In this document: positions 16,620 through 24,725 of the stretch, piece after piece
How the letters are laid out: every line of letters starts with the position of its first letter
How positions within the stretch are numbered: the stretch's first letter is position 1
Assembly (NCBI RefSeq): GCF_019931675.1
Contig: NZ_CP082922.1
Span: forward strand, 2,371,001-2,435,000
DNA length: 64,000 nt
Source: Nocardioides rotundus
GTDB lineage: Bacteria > Actinomycetota > Actinomycetes > Propionibacteriales > Nocardioidaceae
Direction of reading: 5' to 3'
Position numbers and translations under genes: made by a program
The notes under the pieces: generated by a model
What the model was told of the DNA's origin: nothing
The model's input: only the letters and a program-made list of their open reading frames with translations
Databases searched by the model: none

Positions 16620-17561
16620 TCAGTTGATCTCGCTGCGGCGCTCGAGCAGCACGGTGTCGCGCCAGACGCCGTCGAGCTGGGCGATGCGGGTACGCACGGC
16701 GAGGGTGCGGTACCCGGCGGAGTGGTGCAGGGCGATGCTGGCGCGGTTCTCGGGGAAGATCGAGGTCTGCAGCGTCCAGAGCCCGGCACCGTCGGCCCCC
16801 GTGACCTGGGTGTACAGGAGCGCCTTGCCGACGCCCCGGCCGCGGGCGGCGGCCGCGACGTAGACCGAGCTCTCCCCGACGCCGGCGTAGCAGTCACGCG
16901 CCGAGACCGGGGTGACGGCGGTCCATCCGACGACCTCGCCGTTCAACTCGGCGACCCAGGCCAGGTCGGGCAGCCAGCGGTCGCGTAATTGCTGCGCGGT
17001 GGGCAGGGCCGTCTCGAAGGTGGCGTTGCGGGTCGCGAGACCCTCGTCGTAGATGGCAAGGACGGCCGACATGTCGGCGTCGGTCACCAGGCGGGTGGTG
17101 ACGTCGGCCGGCAGGTCCTCCGGGCAGCACGGCGGCGAGGAGAGCGTGCCCATGATGACGTCAGCGGCGTGCGGGAGGCCAGTGCAGCAGGCGGCGTTGA
17201 CCGAGACCATGCTGGCGGTGCCGACCTTGTCAACGACCACGAAGCCGACCTTCTTCAGCAGCTCCACGTGGTGTGAGCAGGTGGACTGGCTGACTCCGAG
17301 TGCCGCGGCGAGGTCGCCGATGCGCATCGCGCCAGCCGGTGACGTCGAGACCGTGTGGAGGAGCCGCACCCGCGTCGGGTCCGCCAGAACAGCGAACCAC
17401 TCGGCGTAGCCCTCAGCCTCGGCCTTGCCCAATCCGGGCGTCTCGCGTCGCTCACCCGCGTCCAGCAGCGGCAGCGAGGGCCCGCCCGGCAAAGACCCGG
17501 TCGGCTGCGCCGCGGCGTCCTCGGGGGCTGCCTGCGTGTCGGTGACCGATGACGACGTCAT
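16620..17561 (-). CDS. ArsR regulator fused to ArsN-like GNAT acetyltransferase
   Basis: 313 residues. The N-terminal half (about 45-150) is an ArsR/SmtB winged helix (WFAVLADPTRVRLLHTVS, LGVSQSTCSHHVELLKKVG). Paired cysteines follow (NAACCTGLPH and SSPPCCPEDLP) and could bind As(III). From about residue 155 a GNAT domain starts (VTDADMSAVLAIYDEGLATRN) with the acetyl-CoA loop ARGRGVGKALL and PENRASIALHHSAGYR, closely resembling ArsN1/phosphinothricin-type acetyltransferases that inactivate arsinothricin. The fusion would couple arsenic sensing to detoxification in one polypeptide. First gene of the minus-strand operon, divergent from the flavoprotein at 17666. Domain calls firm; substrate inferred. 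Confidence 0.88.
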   Translation of the reverse strand: MTSSSVTDTQAAPEDAAAQPTGSLPGGPSLPLLDAGERRETPGLGKAEAEGYAEWFAVLADPTRVRLLHTVSTSPAGAMRIGDLAAALGVSQSTCSHHVELLKKVGFVVVDKVGTASMVSVNAACCTGLPHAADVIMGTLSSPPCCPEDLPADVTTRLVTDADMSAVLAIYDEGLATRNATFETALPTAQQLRDRWLPDLAWVAELNGEVVGWTAVTPVSARDCYAGVGESSVYVAAAARGRGVGKALLYTQVTGADGAGLWTLQTSIFPENRASIALHHSAGYRTLAVRTRIAQLDGVWRDTVLLERRSEIN

Positions 17562-17583
17562 GCACCCAGACTACCTTGCTTCC

Positions 17584-17599
17584 ATCGACCCACGTCGAT
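17584..17599. promoter_or_regulatory. palindromic operator site 1
   Basis: Perfect palindrome ATCGAC-N4-GTCGAT in the divergent region between the ArsR-GNAT gene (minus) and the flavoprotein gene (plus). Likely bound by the ArsR domain. Confidence 0.7.
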
Positions 17600-17621
17600 A
17601 CAGTCACTCACATCGAGTTCC

Positions 17622-17637
17622 ATCGACTGTTGTCGAT
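17622..17637. promoter_or_regulatory. palindromic operator site 2
   Basis: Second perfect ATCGAC-N4-GTCGAT, 38 bp from the first (start to start). A looser version, ATCGAC-N4-GTCAAC, recurs at 21086-21101 upstream of arsR, suggesting shared recognition across the arsenic cluster. Confidence 0.7.
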
Positions 17638-17665
17638 GAAGCGCCCAAGAGCTGAGGAGTGAGTC

Positions 17666-19063
17666 ATGCAGCACCCCGTGGTCATCATCGGCGCCGGCCC
17701 CATCGGGCTGGCCGCCGCCGCCAACGCCGCCGAGCGCGGGATGGGCTTCGTTGTCCTCGAGGCCGGGCCCCGCGCGGCCGCCGCGGTCGGCGAGTGGTCG
17801 CACGTTCGCCTGTTCTCCTCGTGGTCCGAGCTTGTCGACCCCGCCGCACGCCGCCTGCTGGACGCGTCCGGGACCTGGACTGCCCCGGACGACGCCGCCT
17901 ACCCCACCGGGGGCGAATGGCGGGACGGCTACCTGCAGCCGCTCGCCGATCTCCTGGCCGGCACCACCGGCGGGCAGGTCCGCTATGACTCGCGGGTCGT
18001 TGGTGTCGCTCGCGCTGGCCGGGACCTGCTGGTCGACTCCGGACGCGAGAGCGACCCGTTCGCCATCCACGTCGAGACGTCCCAGGGTCGTGAGCGGCTC
18101 CTGGGCAGCGCTGTCGTGGACGCCTCCGGCACCTGGACGCGCCCGAACCCGCTCGGCGCCGACGGCTATCCCGCCCTCGGCGAGACCGAGAACGCCAACC
18201 GCATCACCTACGGCATCCCCGACTTCGCCGACCAGACCATCGCCGCACGGTACGCCGGCAAGCACGTCGCCGTCGCCGGCAAGGGCGCCTCCGCCCAGGG
18301 CGTCCTCGTCGGCCTGGCCAAGCTCGCGAAGACCGATGCCGGCACCGGCACTCAGGTGTCGTGGCTACTGCGCCGCCCGTCCGTAGGCGACGCGTTCGGA
18401 GGCGGCGACAACGACCAGCTCGAGCAGCGCGGCAAGCTCGGCCAAGACGCCAAGGCCGCCGCGACCAGCGGCATCGTCACCAACCTCACCCAGTTCCGCA
18501 CCGCGTCGGTGACCGCCCAGGCGGACGGTCGCCTGAGCATCACCTCGCTCGACGGGCAGAGCGTCTCTGGCGTCGACGAGGTCATCGTCGTCACCGGGTT
18601 CCGGCCCGACTTCGGCTTCCTCTCCGAGGTCCGCCTCGACCTCGACCCCGCCCTCGGGGCCGCACGGGTGCTCGCCGACCAGATCCACCCCGACCACCAC
18701 AGCTGCGGGGATGTGGCTCCGCACGGGCACCGCGAACTCACCCAGCCCGAGCAGGGTCTCTTCCTGGTCGGGATGAAGTCCTACGGCCGCGCGCCGTCGT
18801 TCCTGGCCATGACCGGCTACGAGCAGGTCCGCTCGGTCGTCGCGGCTCTCGACGGAGACCTCGTGGCCGCCGACCGGGTCGACCTCGTCCTGCCTGACAC
18901 CGGGGTCTGCAACGGCGCCGGCGCGTTCGACGATCCCGACGCGCTCGCCGACCTCGGCGTAGCGAGCGGCGGCTGCTGCGGGCCAGCCGCTGTAGAGCCG
19001 CAACTGGTCACCCTCGGTGCCAGTGCCGGCCCTGCCAGCGCAGCGGGCGGCTCCTGCGGGTGA
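17666..19063 (+). CDS. FAD-dependent oxidoreductase with cysteine-rich C-terminal tail
   Basis: 465 residues. N-terminal FAD motif VVIIGAGPIGLAAAANAAERG (4-24), NADPH-type motif VAVAGKGASAQGVLVGLAK, and VIVVTGFRPDFGFLSE as in FMO/thioredoxin-reductase-like flavoproteins. The C-terminus carries cysteines in GVCNGAGAFDD, ASGGCCGPA and a terminal GGSCG; a CCG-type tail suggests metalloid or thiol binding. The ATG is preceded by GAGGAG (about 17653). The GTG of the MFS gene overlaps its stop by 4 bp, so the two are coupled. Placement in the arsenic cluster suggests redox modification of an arsenical before export by the MFS partner; this is inference. Confidence 0.82.
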   Translation: MQHPVVIIGAGPIGLAAAANAAERGMGFVVLEAGPRAAAAVGEWSHVRLFSSWSELVDPAARRLLDASGTWTAPDDAAYPTGGEWRDGYLQPLADLLAGTTGGQVRYDSRVVGVARAGRDLLVDSGRESDPFAIHVETSQGRERLLGSAVVDASGTWTRPNPLGADGYPALGETENANRITYGIPDFADQTIAARYAGKHVAVAGKGASAQGVLVGLAKLAKTDAGTGTQVSWLLRRPSVGDAFGGGDNDQLEQRGKLGQDAKAAATSGIVTNLTQFRTASVTAQADGRLSITSLDGQSVSGVDEVIVVTGFRPDFGFLSEVRLDLDPALGAARVLADQIHPDHHSCGDVAPHGHRELTQPEQGLFLVGMKSYGRAPSFLAMTGYEQVRSVVAALDGDLVAADRVDLVLPDTGVCNGAGAFDDPDALADLGVASGGCCGPAAVEPQLVTLGASAGPASAAGGSCG

Positions 19064-20364
19064 CCCACACGCACACGCAGCCCGGCGGCGACACGCTCGA
19101 CGCCGTCGGGCTGCGGCACGTGGGGGCGGTGCTGAGCACCGTGCAGATCGTGTCCTGGGGTGTCCTGTACTACGCGTTCGCTGCTCTCCAGTCCTCCATC
19201 GCCGCCGACACCGGCTGGTCAAGCGTCCCCGTCACCGGCGCATTCTCCCTGTCCCAGATCCTGTCTGGCGGTGTCGGGATCTGGGTCGGTCGACACATCG
19301 ACGCGTTCGGCCCACGCCGTGTCATGACTGCGGCGTCGGCGGTCGCCATCCCGGGGGTCGCCAGCGTGGCGCTCGCCCCGCACCTCGCCCTGTTCTACAT
19401 CGGATGGGCGCTCGTCGGGGTAGCCATGGCCGGCACGCTCTACCCGCCCGCGTTCGCCGCCCTGACCCACTGGGGCGGAACGCAGCGGGTACGTGCCCTC
19501 ACCACCCTGACGCTCGTCGCCGGCCTGGCCAGCACCGTCTTCGCCCCACTCGCCGCACTCCTCGAGGACCTCGTCGGCTGGCGCGGCGCCTACCTCATCC
19601 TCCTGGCCGGCCTGGTCCTCATCACCGTGCCCTTGCACTGGTGGGGACTCGACCACCCGTGGCGCACGACCGACCCCGCCAGCCTCGAGCAACCCACGAC
19701 GTCACGAGCCGCTGTCCAGGCGGCAGCACCGCCGACGGCGCAGGCTGCCGCAGCTGTTCGCAGTCGGCCGTTCGTGCTGCTCGCGGCAGCGAACGCCCTC
19801 ACCGCACTGGCCGTCTTCGCGGTGATCATCAACCTCGTACCCATGCTGGTCGAGCAAGGCCTGAGCCGGAACCTCGCCGCCGTCGCCCTCGGCCTCGGCG
19901 GCGTGGGCCAAGTCGTCGGACGCCTCGGCTACGCCCGCTTCGCGGCCGTCACCTCGGTCACTGTCCGCAGCGTCGTCGTGCTCGCTGCCGTCGCGGTAGC
20001 GACCGCCGCGCTGGCCCTGGCGTCGTCGTCCGCTGGGGTCCTCATCGTGCTCGGGATGGTCCTCGGACTCGCCCGCGGCATCTACACACTCATCCAGGCC
20101 ACCGCCGTCACAGACCGATGGGGCCCGACCGCCTACGGGACCGTGAACGGCATCCTCACCGCACCAGCGCTCGCGGCCGCCGCCATCGCTCCCTTCGTCG
20201 GGGCCGCACTGGCTCAGGTCCTGGGCTCCTACGCCGACGCGTTCCTGGTCCTCGCAGCCGTCGCCGGCGTCGCGGCCGTCCTGATGGTCGGCGCCACCCC
20301 TAAGGACCGCCCGGCCCTGCAGGACGTAGACGCGGAGCCGGGCGCCATCTCAGAGCTGCGCTGA
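19060..20364 (+). CDS. MFS transporter, arsenic-cluster associated
   Basis: 434 residues with about 12 membrane segments and an MFS loop near SGGVGIWVGRHIDAFGPRRVM. Start is GTG overlapping the flavoprotein stop (GTGA). The N-terminal HTHTQ segment is His-rich but short. In several actinobacterial arsenic loci a flavoprotein/MFS pair occurs; the substrate has not been settled to my knowledge. Its last 15 bp overlap the 3' end of the convergent arsC gene (20350-20364). Confidence 0.85.
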   Translation: MTHTHTQPGGDTLDAVGLRHVGAVLSTVQIVSWGVLYYAFAALQSSIAADTGWSSVPVTGAFSLSQILSGGVGIWVGRHIDAFGPRRVMTAASAVAIPGVASVALAPHLALFYIGWALVGVAMAGTLYPPAFAALTHWGGTQRVRALTTLTLVAGLASTVFAPLAALLEDLVGWRGAYLILLAGLVLITVPLHWWGLDHPWRTTDPASLEQPTTSRAAVQAAAPPTAQAAAAVRSRPFVLLAAANALTALAVFAVIINLVPMLVEQGLSRNLAAVALGLGGVGQVVGRLGYARFAAVTSVTVRSVVVLAAVAVATAALALASSSAGVLIVLGMVLGLARGIYTLIQATAVTDRWGPTAYGTVNGILTAPALAAAAIAPFVGAALAQVLGSYADAFLVLAAVAGVAAVLMVGATPKDRPALQDVDAEPGAISELR

Positions 20365-20997
20365 GGCAGCCGTGGCACCACGGTCAGGCAGAAGCTCGTC
20401 GAGAAGCAACGAGATGTGCGCGTCGATGTCGTCTCGCACCCGCCGAACGACGTCGAGGTCGGCGCCGGCGGGGTCGGCGACGTCCCAGTCGACGTAGCGC
20501 CGCCCAGGCAGCACCGGGCACGAGTCACCGCAGCCCATGGTCACAACCACGTCCGCACCAGAGACGACCTCATCGGTCAGCGGCTTGGGGAACAGCTCGG
20601 ACGTGGACACGCCCACCTCAGCGAGGACAGTGGCGACCTCGTCCTGGACGTGGTCACTAGGTCGGGTCCCGGCCGAAGCGACCTCGACCGCACCAGCTGA
20701 GCGCAGCGCGAGCAACGCTGCGGCCATCTGCGAGCGCCCGGAGTTGGCGGTGCACACGAACAGCACCAATGGGCGCAGCGCCTCGCGCCCGGGCAAGGCG
20801 CGGGAGGCTGCCCGGAGCCGTTCACGTGCGAAACGCTCAGCTAGCAATGGCAGGAACCCTTCGATGCTCGCCGGGAGCAACCGTGCGTAGCTGTCCTCCA
20901 AGATCTGCTCGACCGTCTGCGAGGAGAAGACGCCGGCGAACTCTCCGACGAGCTCAGCCTGCGCCGCGGCCAACGTGGGACCCGTATTCGTGTGCAT
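20350..20997 (-). CDS. arsC: arsenate reductase with N-terminal three-helix domain (copy 1)
   Basis: 215 residues. Residues 1-75 form a helical bundle (VEQILEDSYARLLPASIEG, LPLLAERFARERL). From about residue 80 there is a low-molecular-weight phosphatase fold with P-loop VCTANSGRSQMA (Cys-x5-Arg-Ser) and the downstream MGCGDSCPVLPGRRYVDWDVADP segment typical of actinobacterial ArsC/arsenate-mycothiol transferase proteins. It reduces or conjugates arsenate for export by Acr3. ATG 20997 is supported by GGAG 6 nt upstream. Divergent from arsR; the intervening region contains direct repeats and a palindrome. Confidence 0.9.
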   Translation of the reverse strand: MHTNTGPTLAAAQAELVGEFAGVFSSQTVEQILEDSYARLLPASIEGFLPLLAERFARERLRAASRALPGREALRPLVLFVCTANSGRSQMAAALLALRSAGAVEVASAGTRPSDHVQDEVATVLAEVGVSTSELFPKPLTDEVVSGADVVVTMGCGDSCPVLPGRRYVDWDVADPAGADLDVVRRVRDDIDAHISLLLDELLPDRGATAASAQL

Positions 20998-21044
20998 GAC
21001 AGCTCCAGTCGAGTAGAAGCACCCCACTCTGGGTGCAGGGTATG

Positions 21045-21101
21045 GATGAGTGTCGATGTTGATGAGTGTCAATGTGGCGCTATGTATCGACGTATGTCAA
21101 C
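21045..21101. promoter_or_regulatory. regulatory repeats between arsC and arsR
   Basis: Two direct copies of GATGAGTGTC(G/A)ATGT (21045-21059 and 21061-21075) followed by ATCGAC-N4-GTCAAC (21086-21101), a variant of the palindromes at 17584 and 17622. They end 9 bp before the chosen arsR start and are likely ArsR operators. Confidence 0.6.
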
Positions 21102-21109
21102 ATTCACGC

Positions 21110-21511
21110 ATGTCGAAGTCGTTGCAGAGTGACTGCGCACCCTTCACTGCCGACGGGCTGGCGTGCTGCGTCCCGTTGGCTCGCGAGCCCATCAGCGCCG
21201 AGCAGGCCGCCGGCGTGGTCGCGATGCTCAAGGCCATGGCCGATCCCGCCCGGTTGAGGCTGCTCTCGCTGGTGCTGTCCCACGAGGGCGGTGAGGCATG
21301 CGTGTGCGACCTGCTGCCGCACTTCGACCTGTCCCAGCCGACCATCAGCCACCACCTCAAGGTTTTGCACGAGGCCGGGCTGCTGAACCGCGAGAAGCGG
21401 GGCACCTGGGTCTACTACATCGCCCGACCCGAGGCCATGGCCGCGCTCGGAGCCCTGTTCGCCACCGGCAACACCGCGAACTCGAACGAGCTGGTGGGGG
21501 CTTCGGCATGA
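21110..21511 (+). CDS. arsR: ArsR-family arsenic repressor
   Basis: 133 residues. Winged helix-turn-helix with LKAMADPARLRLLSLVLSH, a metal-site motif EACVCDLL (CVC, as in the As(III)-binding helix of ArsR) and the recognition helix DLSQPTISHHLKVLHEAGLL. An extra CC pair (LACCVPLA) lies near the N-terminus. ATG 21110 is preferred over 21050 because the latter would start inside the operator repeats. Its stop overlaps the acr3 start (ATGA). Confidence 0.92.
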   Translation: MSKSLQSDCAPFTADGLACCVPLAREPISAEQAAGVVAMLKAMADPARLRLLSLVLSHEGGEACVCDLLPHFDLSQPTISHHLKVLHEAGLLNREKRGTWVYYIARPEAMAALGALFATGNTANSNELVGASA

Positions 21512-22647
21512 GCGACGCCGTCCGCGAGACGCCGGCCGCCGGCGCCGACAGCCCAGTACTCCAGCGGCTCTCGACCCTGGACCGGTTCCTCCCAGTGTGG
21601 ATCGGGGTGGCGATGGTTGCCGGGCTGCTGCTCGGCCGGCTCGTCGACGGCCTCGACGACGCCCTCGCCGCCGTGGAAATCGGCTCGGTCTCCCTGCCCA
21701 TCGCCATCGGTCTGCTCGTGATGATGTACCCGGTCCTCGCCAAGGTCCGCTACAACGAGCTCGGCCACGTCACCAGCGACCGCCGCCTCCTGGCGACCTC
21801 GATCGCCCTGAACTGGGTCCTGGGCCCAGCACTGATGTTCGCCCTGGCCTGGCTGCTGCTGCCGGACCTGCCGGAGTACCGCACTGGCCTCATCATCGTC
21901 GGCCTCGCCCGGTGCATCGCGATGGTGCTGATCTGGAACGACCTCGCCTGCGGCGACCGAGAGGCCGCCGCCATCCTGGTCGCCATCAACGCGGTCTTCC
22001 AGATCCTGGCCTTCGCCGTCCTCGGATACTTCTACCTCCAGGTCCTGCCCGGCTGGCTCGGACTCGACCAGACCGACCTCGACGTCTCCATGTGGAGCAT
22101 CGCCAAGTCCGTGCTCGTCTTCCTCGGGATCCCGCTCGCCGCGGGGTTCCTGACTCGCACCCTGGGCGAACGCGCCAAGGGCCGCGAGTGGTACGAGACG
22201 ACCTTGCTGCCCCGCATCGGACCCTGGGCGCTCTACGGGCTGCTGTTCACCATCGTCCTGCTGTTCGCGCTCCAGGGCGACACGATCACCAACCAGCCTC
22301 TCGACGTCGTTCGCATCGCCGTACCGCTGCTGGTCTACTTCGCCCTCATGTGGGGCGGCTCCATGCTGCTGACCAGGGCGCTGGGGTTCGACTACCCACG
22401 CGCGACCGCCGTCTCCTTCACCGCCGCCGGCAACAACTTCGAGCTCGCCATCGCCGTGGCCATCGGCGTCTTCGGCGTCGCCTCGGGCCAAGCACTCGCC
22501 GGCGTCGTCGGCCCGCTCATCGAGGTCCCCGTCCTCGTCGGCCTCGTCTACGTCAGCCTCTGGGCCCGCAAGTTCTTCCCCGACCGCGCCACCACCCAGC
22601 CCGACACCCGCCCCTCCTCGACCGATCCCTCAGGAGCGCCCCGATGA
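21508..22647 (+). CDS. acr3: Acr3-family arsenite efflux transporter
   Basis: 379 residues with about ten membrane segments. Acr3 hallmarks: LLVMMYPVLAKVRYNELG, the conserved Cys in LARCIAMVLIWNDLACGD, and SFTAAGNNFELAIAVAIGVFG. It exports As(OH)3 driven by the proton gradient. Coupled by 4-bp overlaps to arsR upstream and to the arsC-like gene downstream. Confidence 0.96.
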   Translation: MSDAVRETPAAGADSPVLQRLSTLDRFLPVWIGVAMVAGLLLGRLVDGLDDALAAVEIGSVSLPIAIGLLVMMYPVLAKVRYNELGHVTSDRRLLATSIALNWVLGPALMFALAWLLLPDLPEYRTGLIIVGLARCIAMVLIWNDLACGDREAAAILVAINAVFQILAFAVLGYFYLQVLPGWLGLDQTDLDVSMWSIAKSVLVFLGIPLAAGFLTRTLGERAKGREWYETTLLPRIGPWALYGLLFTIVLLFALQGDTITNQPLDVVRIAVPLLVYFALMWGGSMLLTRALGFDYPRATAVSFTAAGNNFELAIAVAIGVFGVASGQALAGVVGPLIEVPVLVGLVYVSLWARKFFPDRATTQPDTRPSSTDPSGAPR

Positions 22648-23126
22648 CCGATACCGACCTCGCCACCAGCCCCAAAGCCGGGACCGGCGAGCCCGACGTT
22701 CCACAGGTCGTGTTCGCCTGCATCCGCAACGGCGGCCGCTCCGTCATCAGCCGAGTCCTCACCGAGCACTACGCGGGTGGCCACGTCCGCGCACTCTCCG
22801 CCGGCACCCAGCCCGGCGAGCACATCCACGCCGAAGTCGCCGAGGTCCTCGAGAAGCTCGGCCTCGACACCTCCGGCGAGCAACCCAAGCTCCTCACCCA
22901 CGACACCATCGCCACCAGCACCATGGCCATCACCCTCGGCTGCGGCGAAGAGTGCCCCTACGTCCCCGGGGTGAAGTACATCGACTGGCCCGTCGCCGAC
23001 CCCGGCGGCCAGGACGAAGCCACCGTGCGGGCCATCATCGCCGACATCGACGGACGGGTCCGCGACCTCCTGATCGAGCTTGTCCCCGACATCACCCTCC
23101 CGGCGTCGGTCCTCCAACAGGGCTGA
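22644..23126 (+). CDS. arsC: low-molecular-weight phosphatase-fold arsenate reductase (copy 2)
   Basis: 160 residues; P-loop VFACIRNGGRSVIS keeps Cys-x5-Arg-Ser, and LGCGEECPYVPGVKYIDWPV matches the ArsC/arsenate-mycothiol transferase family. ATG overlaps the acr3 stop (ATGA). Lacks the N-terminal helical domain seen in copy 1. Likely part of the arsR-acr3-arsC-arsC transcript. Confidence 0.9.
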   Translation: MTDTDLATSPKAGTGEPDVPQVVFACIRNGGRSVISRVLTEHYAGGHVRALSAGTQPGEHIHAEVAEVLEKLGLDTSGEQPKLLTHDTIATSTMAITLGCGEECPYVPGVKYIDWPVADPGGQDEATVRAIIADIDGRVRDLLIELVPDITLPASVLQQG

Positions 23127-23146
23127 CAAGGACGAGGAGCGCAACC

Positions 23147-23605
23147 GTGGCCGACAACCCGAGCGTCCTGTTCGTCTGCGTGAAGAACGGAGGGAAGTCG
23201 CAGATGGCCGCCGGTCTCATGCGGCAGCTGGCCGGCGACCGCGTCCACGTCAATTCTGCCGGCACCCACCCGGGCGCGAACCTCAACGAGCTATCGGTGA
23301 CGACCCTGCGCGAGATCGACGTCGATATCACCGGGCAGAAGCCGAAGCCCGTCACGTCCGACTTGGTCGGCGCAGCAGACCTCGTCGTCATTCTGGGCCC
23401 CGAGGCGCGGCTCGAACCCGTCGACGGCACCCGCTTCGAGGTCTGGGAGACCGACGAGCCCTCGGAACGAGGCATCGACGGTGCGGACCGCATGCGGCTG
23501 GTTCGCGACGACATCGCGGCACGAGTCCACCAGCTCGCGCAGGAACTGGGACCGGTCAAGATCCATGGGTCACCGGCCACTTCCATCGTGATACCCACGA
23601 AGTAG
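23147..23605 (+). CDS. arsenate-mycothiol-transferase-like protein, Lys-variant P-loop (copy 3)
   Basis: 152 residues from GTG 23147 with GAGGAG 8 nt upstream. Phosphatase-fold start SVLFVCVKNGGKSQMAAGLM: the P-loop Cys is kept, but the arginine of Cys-x5-Arg is lysine. The family is otherwise clear (NSAGTHPG; DLVVILGPEA). I believe Lys at this place also occurs in some corynebacterial ArsC proteins, so the change need not mean inactivity. Last gene of the arsR-acr3-arsC operon; 20-bp gap to the previous gene. Confidence 0.85.
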   Translation: MADNPSVLFVCVKNGGKSQMAAGLMRQLAGDRVHVNSAGTHPGANLNELSVTTLREIDVDITGQKPKPVTSDLVGAADLVVILGPEARLEPVDGTRFEVWETDEPSERGIDGADRMRLVRDDIAARVHQLAQELGPVKIHGSPATSIVIPTK

Positions 23606-24041
23606 TCCCCCTCCGCAGTCGCGATTCGGACCTGATCGCACTCACCTGCTGCGTAGGGGGCCCTGCCGAACGAGACGTCATTGCTGAGTGCGGCGACGAA
23701 GTCGCGATCGTGCATCTCACTTGGCCCCGGAAGCGGGAGACGCCGCTGAGCCACGGGTAACGTTCATCGCATGGGTCGAAGAGTTCTAGTCCTACGTTGA
23801 GTCCGAGTACGACCAGGAGCCCTGACGCACTCAACTCGGCATGAGCGTGCACATCGGATCAGGCTCCTGCTGGCGCGTCGCCGCTCCCCCGCCCGCTCGC
23901 GAGGGCGCATGCCGCACCTACGTGGAGCCGAGCATCGTCTGGTGCCCCAACCGCACTCTTGAAACCTCCGCAGACTGGGCTGGGGCGGCGGTCGGATGCC
24001 GACGTGTCAGCGACGGGAAGTGTGACGGCGGTTGTGGTGGG
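23606..24041. other. 436 bp without intact gene; possible gene tail
   Basis: A plus-strand frame ending at 23760 contains AERDVIAECGDEVAIVHLTW, which looks protein-like, but it lacks a good start and runs out of the arsC copy 3 frame. It may be the remnant of a truncated gene. Otherwise no feature. Confidence 0.3.
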
Positions 24042-24302
24042 TCAGCGGCCGTAGTGGTAGCGGCAGGCGGCGATGCGGACTTCAGTGCTGGTGACCTTGT
24101 AGACCAGCCGGTGTTCGTCGGTGATCCGCCGTGACCAGTAGCCGGCGAAGTCGTGCTTGAGCGGCTCGGGCTTGCCGATGCCTTCGTTGCCGTTGCGCAC
24201 GACGTCTTGGATGAGCAGGTTGATGCGCTTCAGGACCTTGCGGTCCTGGGTCTGCCACCACAGGTAGTCCTCCCAGGCATTGGCGTCCCAGACCAGCCGC
24301 AT
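24042..24302 (-). CDS. yoeB: YoeB-family mRNA interferase toxin
   Basis: 86 residues, the usual YoeB size. Start MRLVWDANAWEDYLWWQTQD, central GIGKPEPLKHDFAGYWSRRI and end CRYHYGR carry the conserved Glu, Arg and C-terminal His-Tyr expected of the RelE-like catalytic site. The ribosome-dependent RNase is neutralised by the adjacent YefM. Two bp separate it from the antitoxin gene. Confidence 0.95.
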   Translation of the reverse strand: MRLVWDANAWEDYLWWQTQDRKVLKRINLLIQDVVRNGNEGIGKPEPLKHDFAGYWSRRITDEHRLVYKVTSTEVRIAACRYHYGR

Positions 24303-24304
24303 CC

Positions 24305-24565
24305 TCAGTCGGCGTCGAGGAGGTCGTGGCTCTCCCCTGCGTTGGCCTCCAGACGCTCCATGGCATCGAGCAGGCGACGAGCGTTGGCGGGTGAGCGCAT
24401 CAGGTAGGCGGTTTCGCGCAGGGACTCGAAGTCCTCCAGCGACACGATCACCACCGAGGGGTGACCGGCTCGGGTGATCACGACTTCCTCTCGGTCGTTC
24501 ACCACGTCATCGAGCACCTGGGCATAACGGGCCCGGGACTCGGTGTAGCTCAGCGTCTTCACCAT
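24305..24565 (-). CDS. yefM: YefM/Phd-family antitoxin
   Basis: 86 residues. Phd/YefM fold: YTESRARYAQVLDDVVNDREEVVITRAG, HPSVVIVSLEDFESLRETAYL, then a charged C-terminal tail that would bind YoeB. Upstream is a GGAGG-type ribosome site and a palindromic operator at 24578-24593. The pair sits next to the attachment-site tRNA and probably stabilises the island. Confidence 0.95.
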   Translation of the reverse strand: MVKTLSYTESRARYAQVLDDVVNDREEVVITRAGHPSVVIVSLEDFESLRETAYLMRSPANARRLLDAMERLEANAGESHDLLDAD

Positions 24566-24577
24566 CCCACCTCCTCA

Positions 24578-24594
24578 GTACAGAAAACTGTACA
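24578..24594 (-). promoter_or_regulatory. yefM-yoeB operator
   Basis: Palindrome GTACAG-AAAA-CTGTAC 13 bp upstream of yefM. It contains the hexamer TGTACA (24589-24594), the core recognised by E. coli YefM. Autoregulation by YefM-YoeB is the established family behaviour. Confidence 0.75.
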
Positions 24595-24725
24595 GGCCAG
24601 GTCAAGAGTGCAGTGACAAGCCCCACGCGGCCACCAGCGTGCAGGACACGGCCCATTGGAGCCTCGTAGCGCCTACGGCGCAAGAACCACGCGGCCCCAA
24701 GGCCCCGATTGCGTGCGGATGCAGC

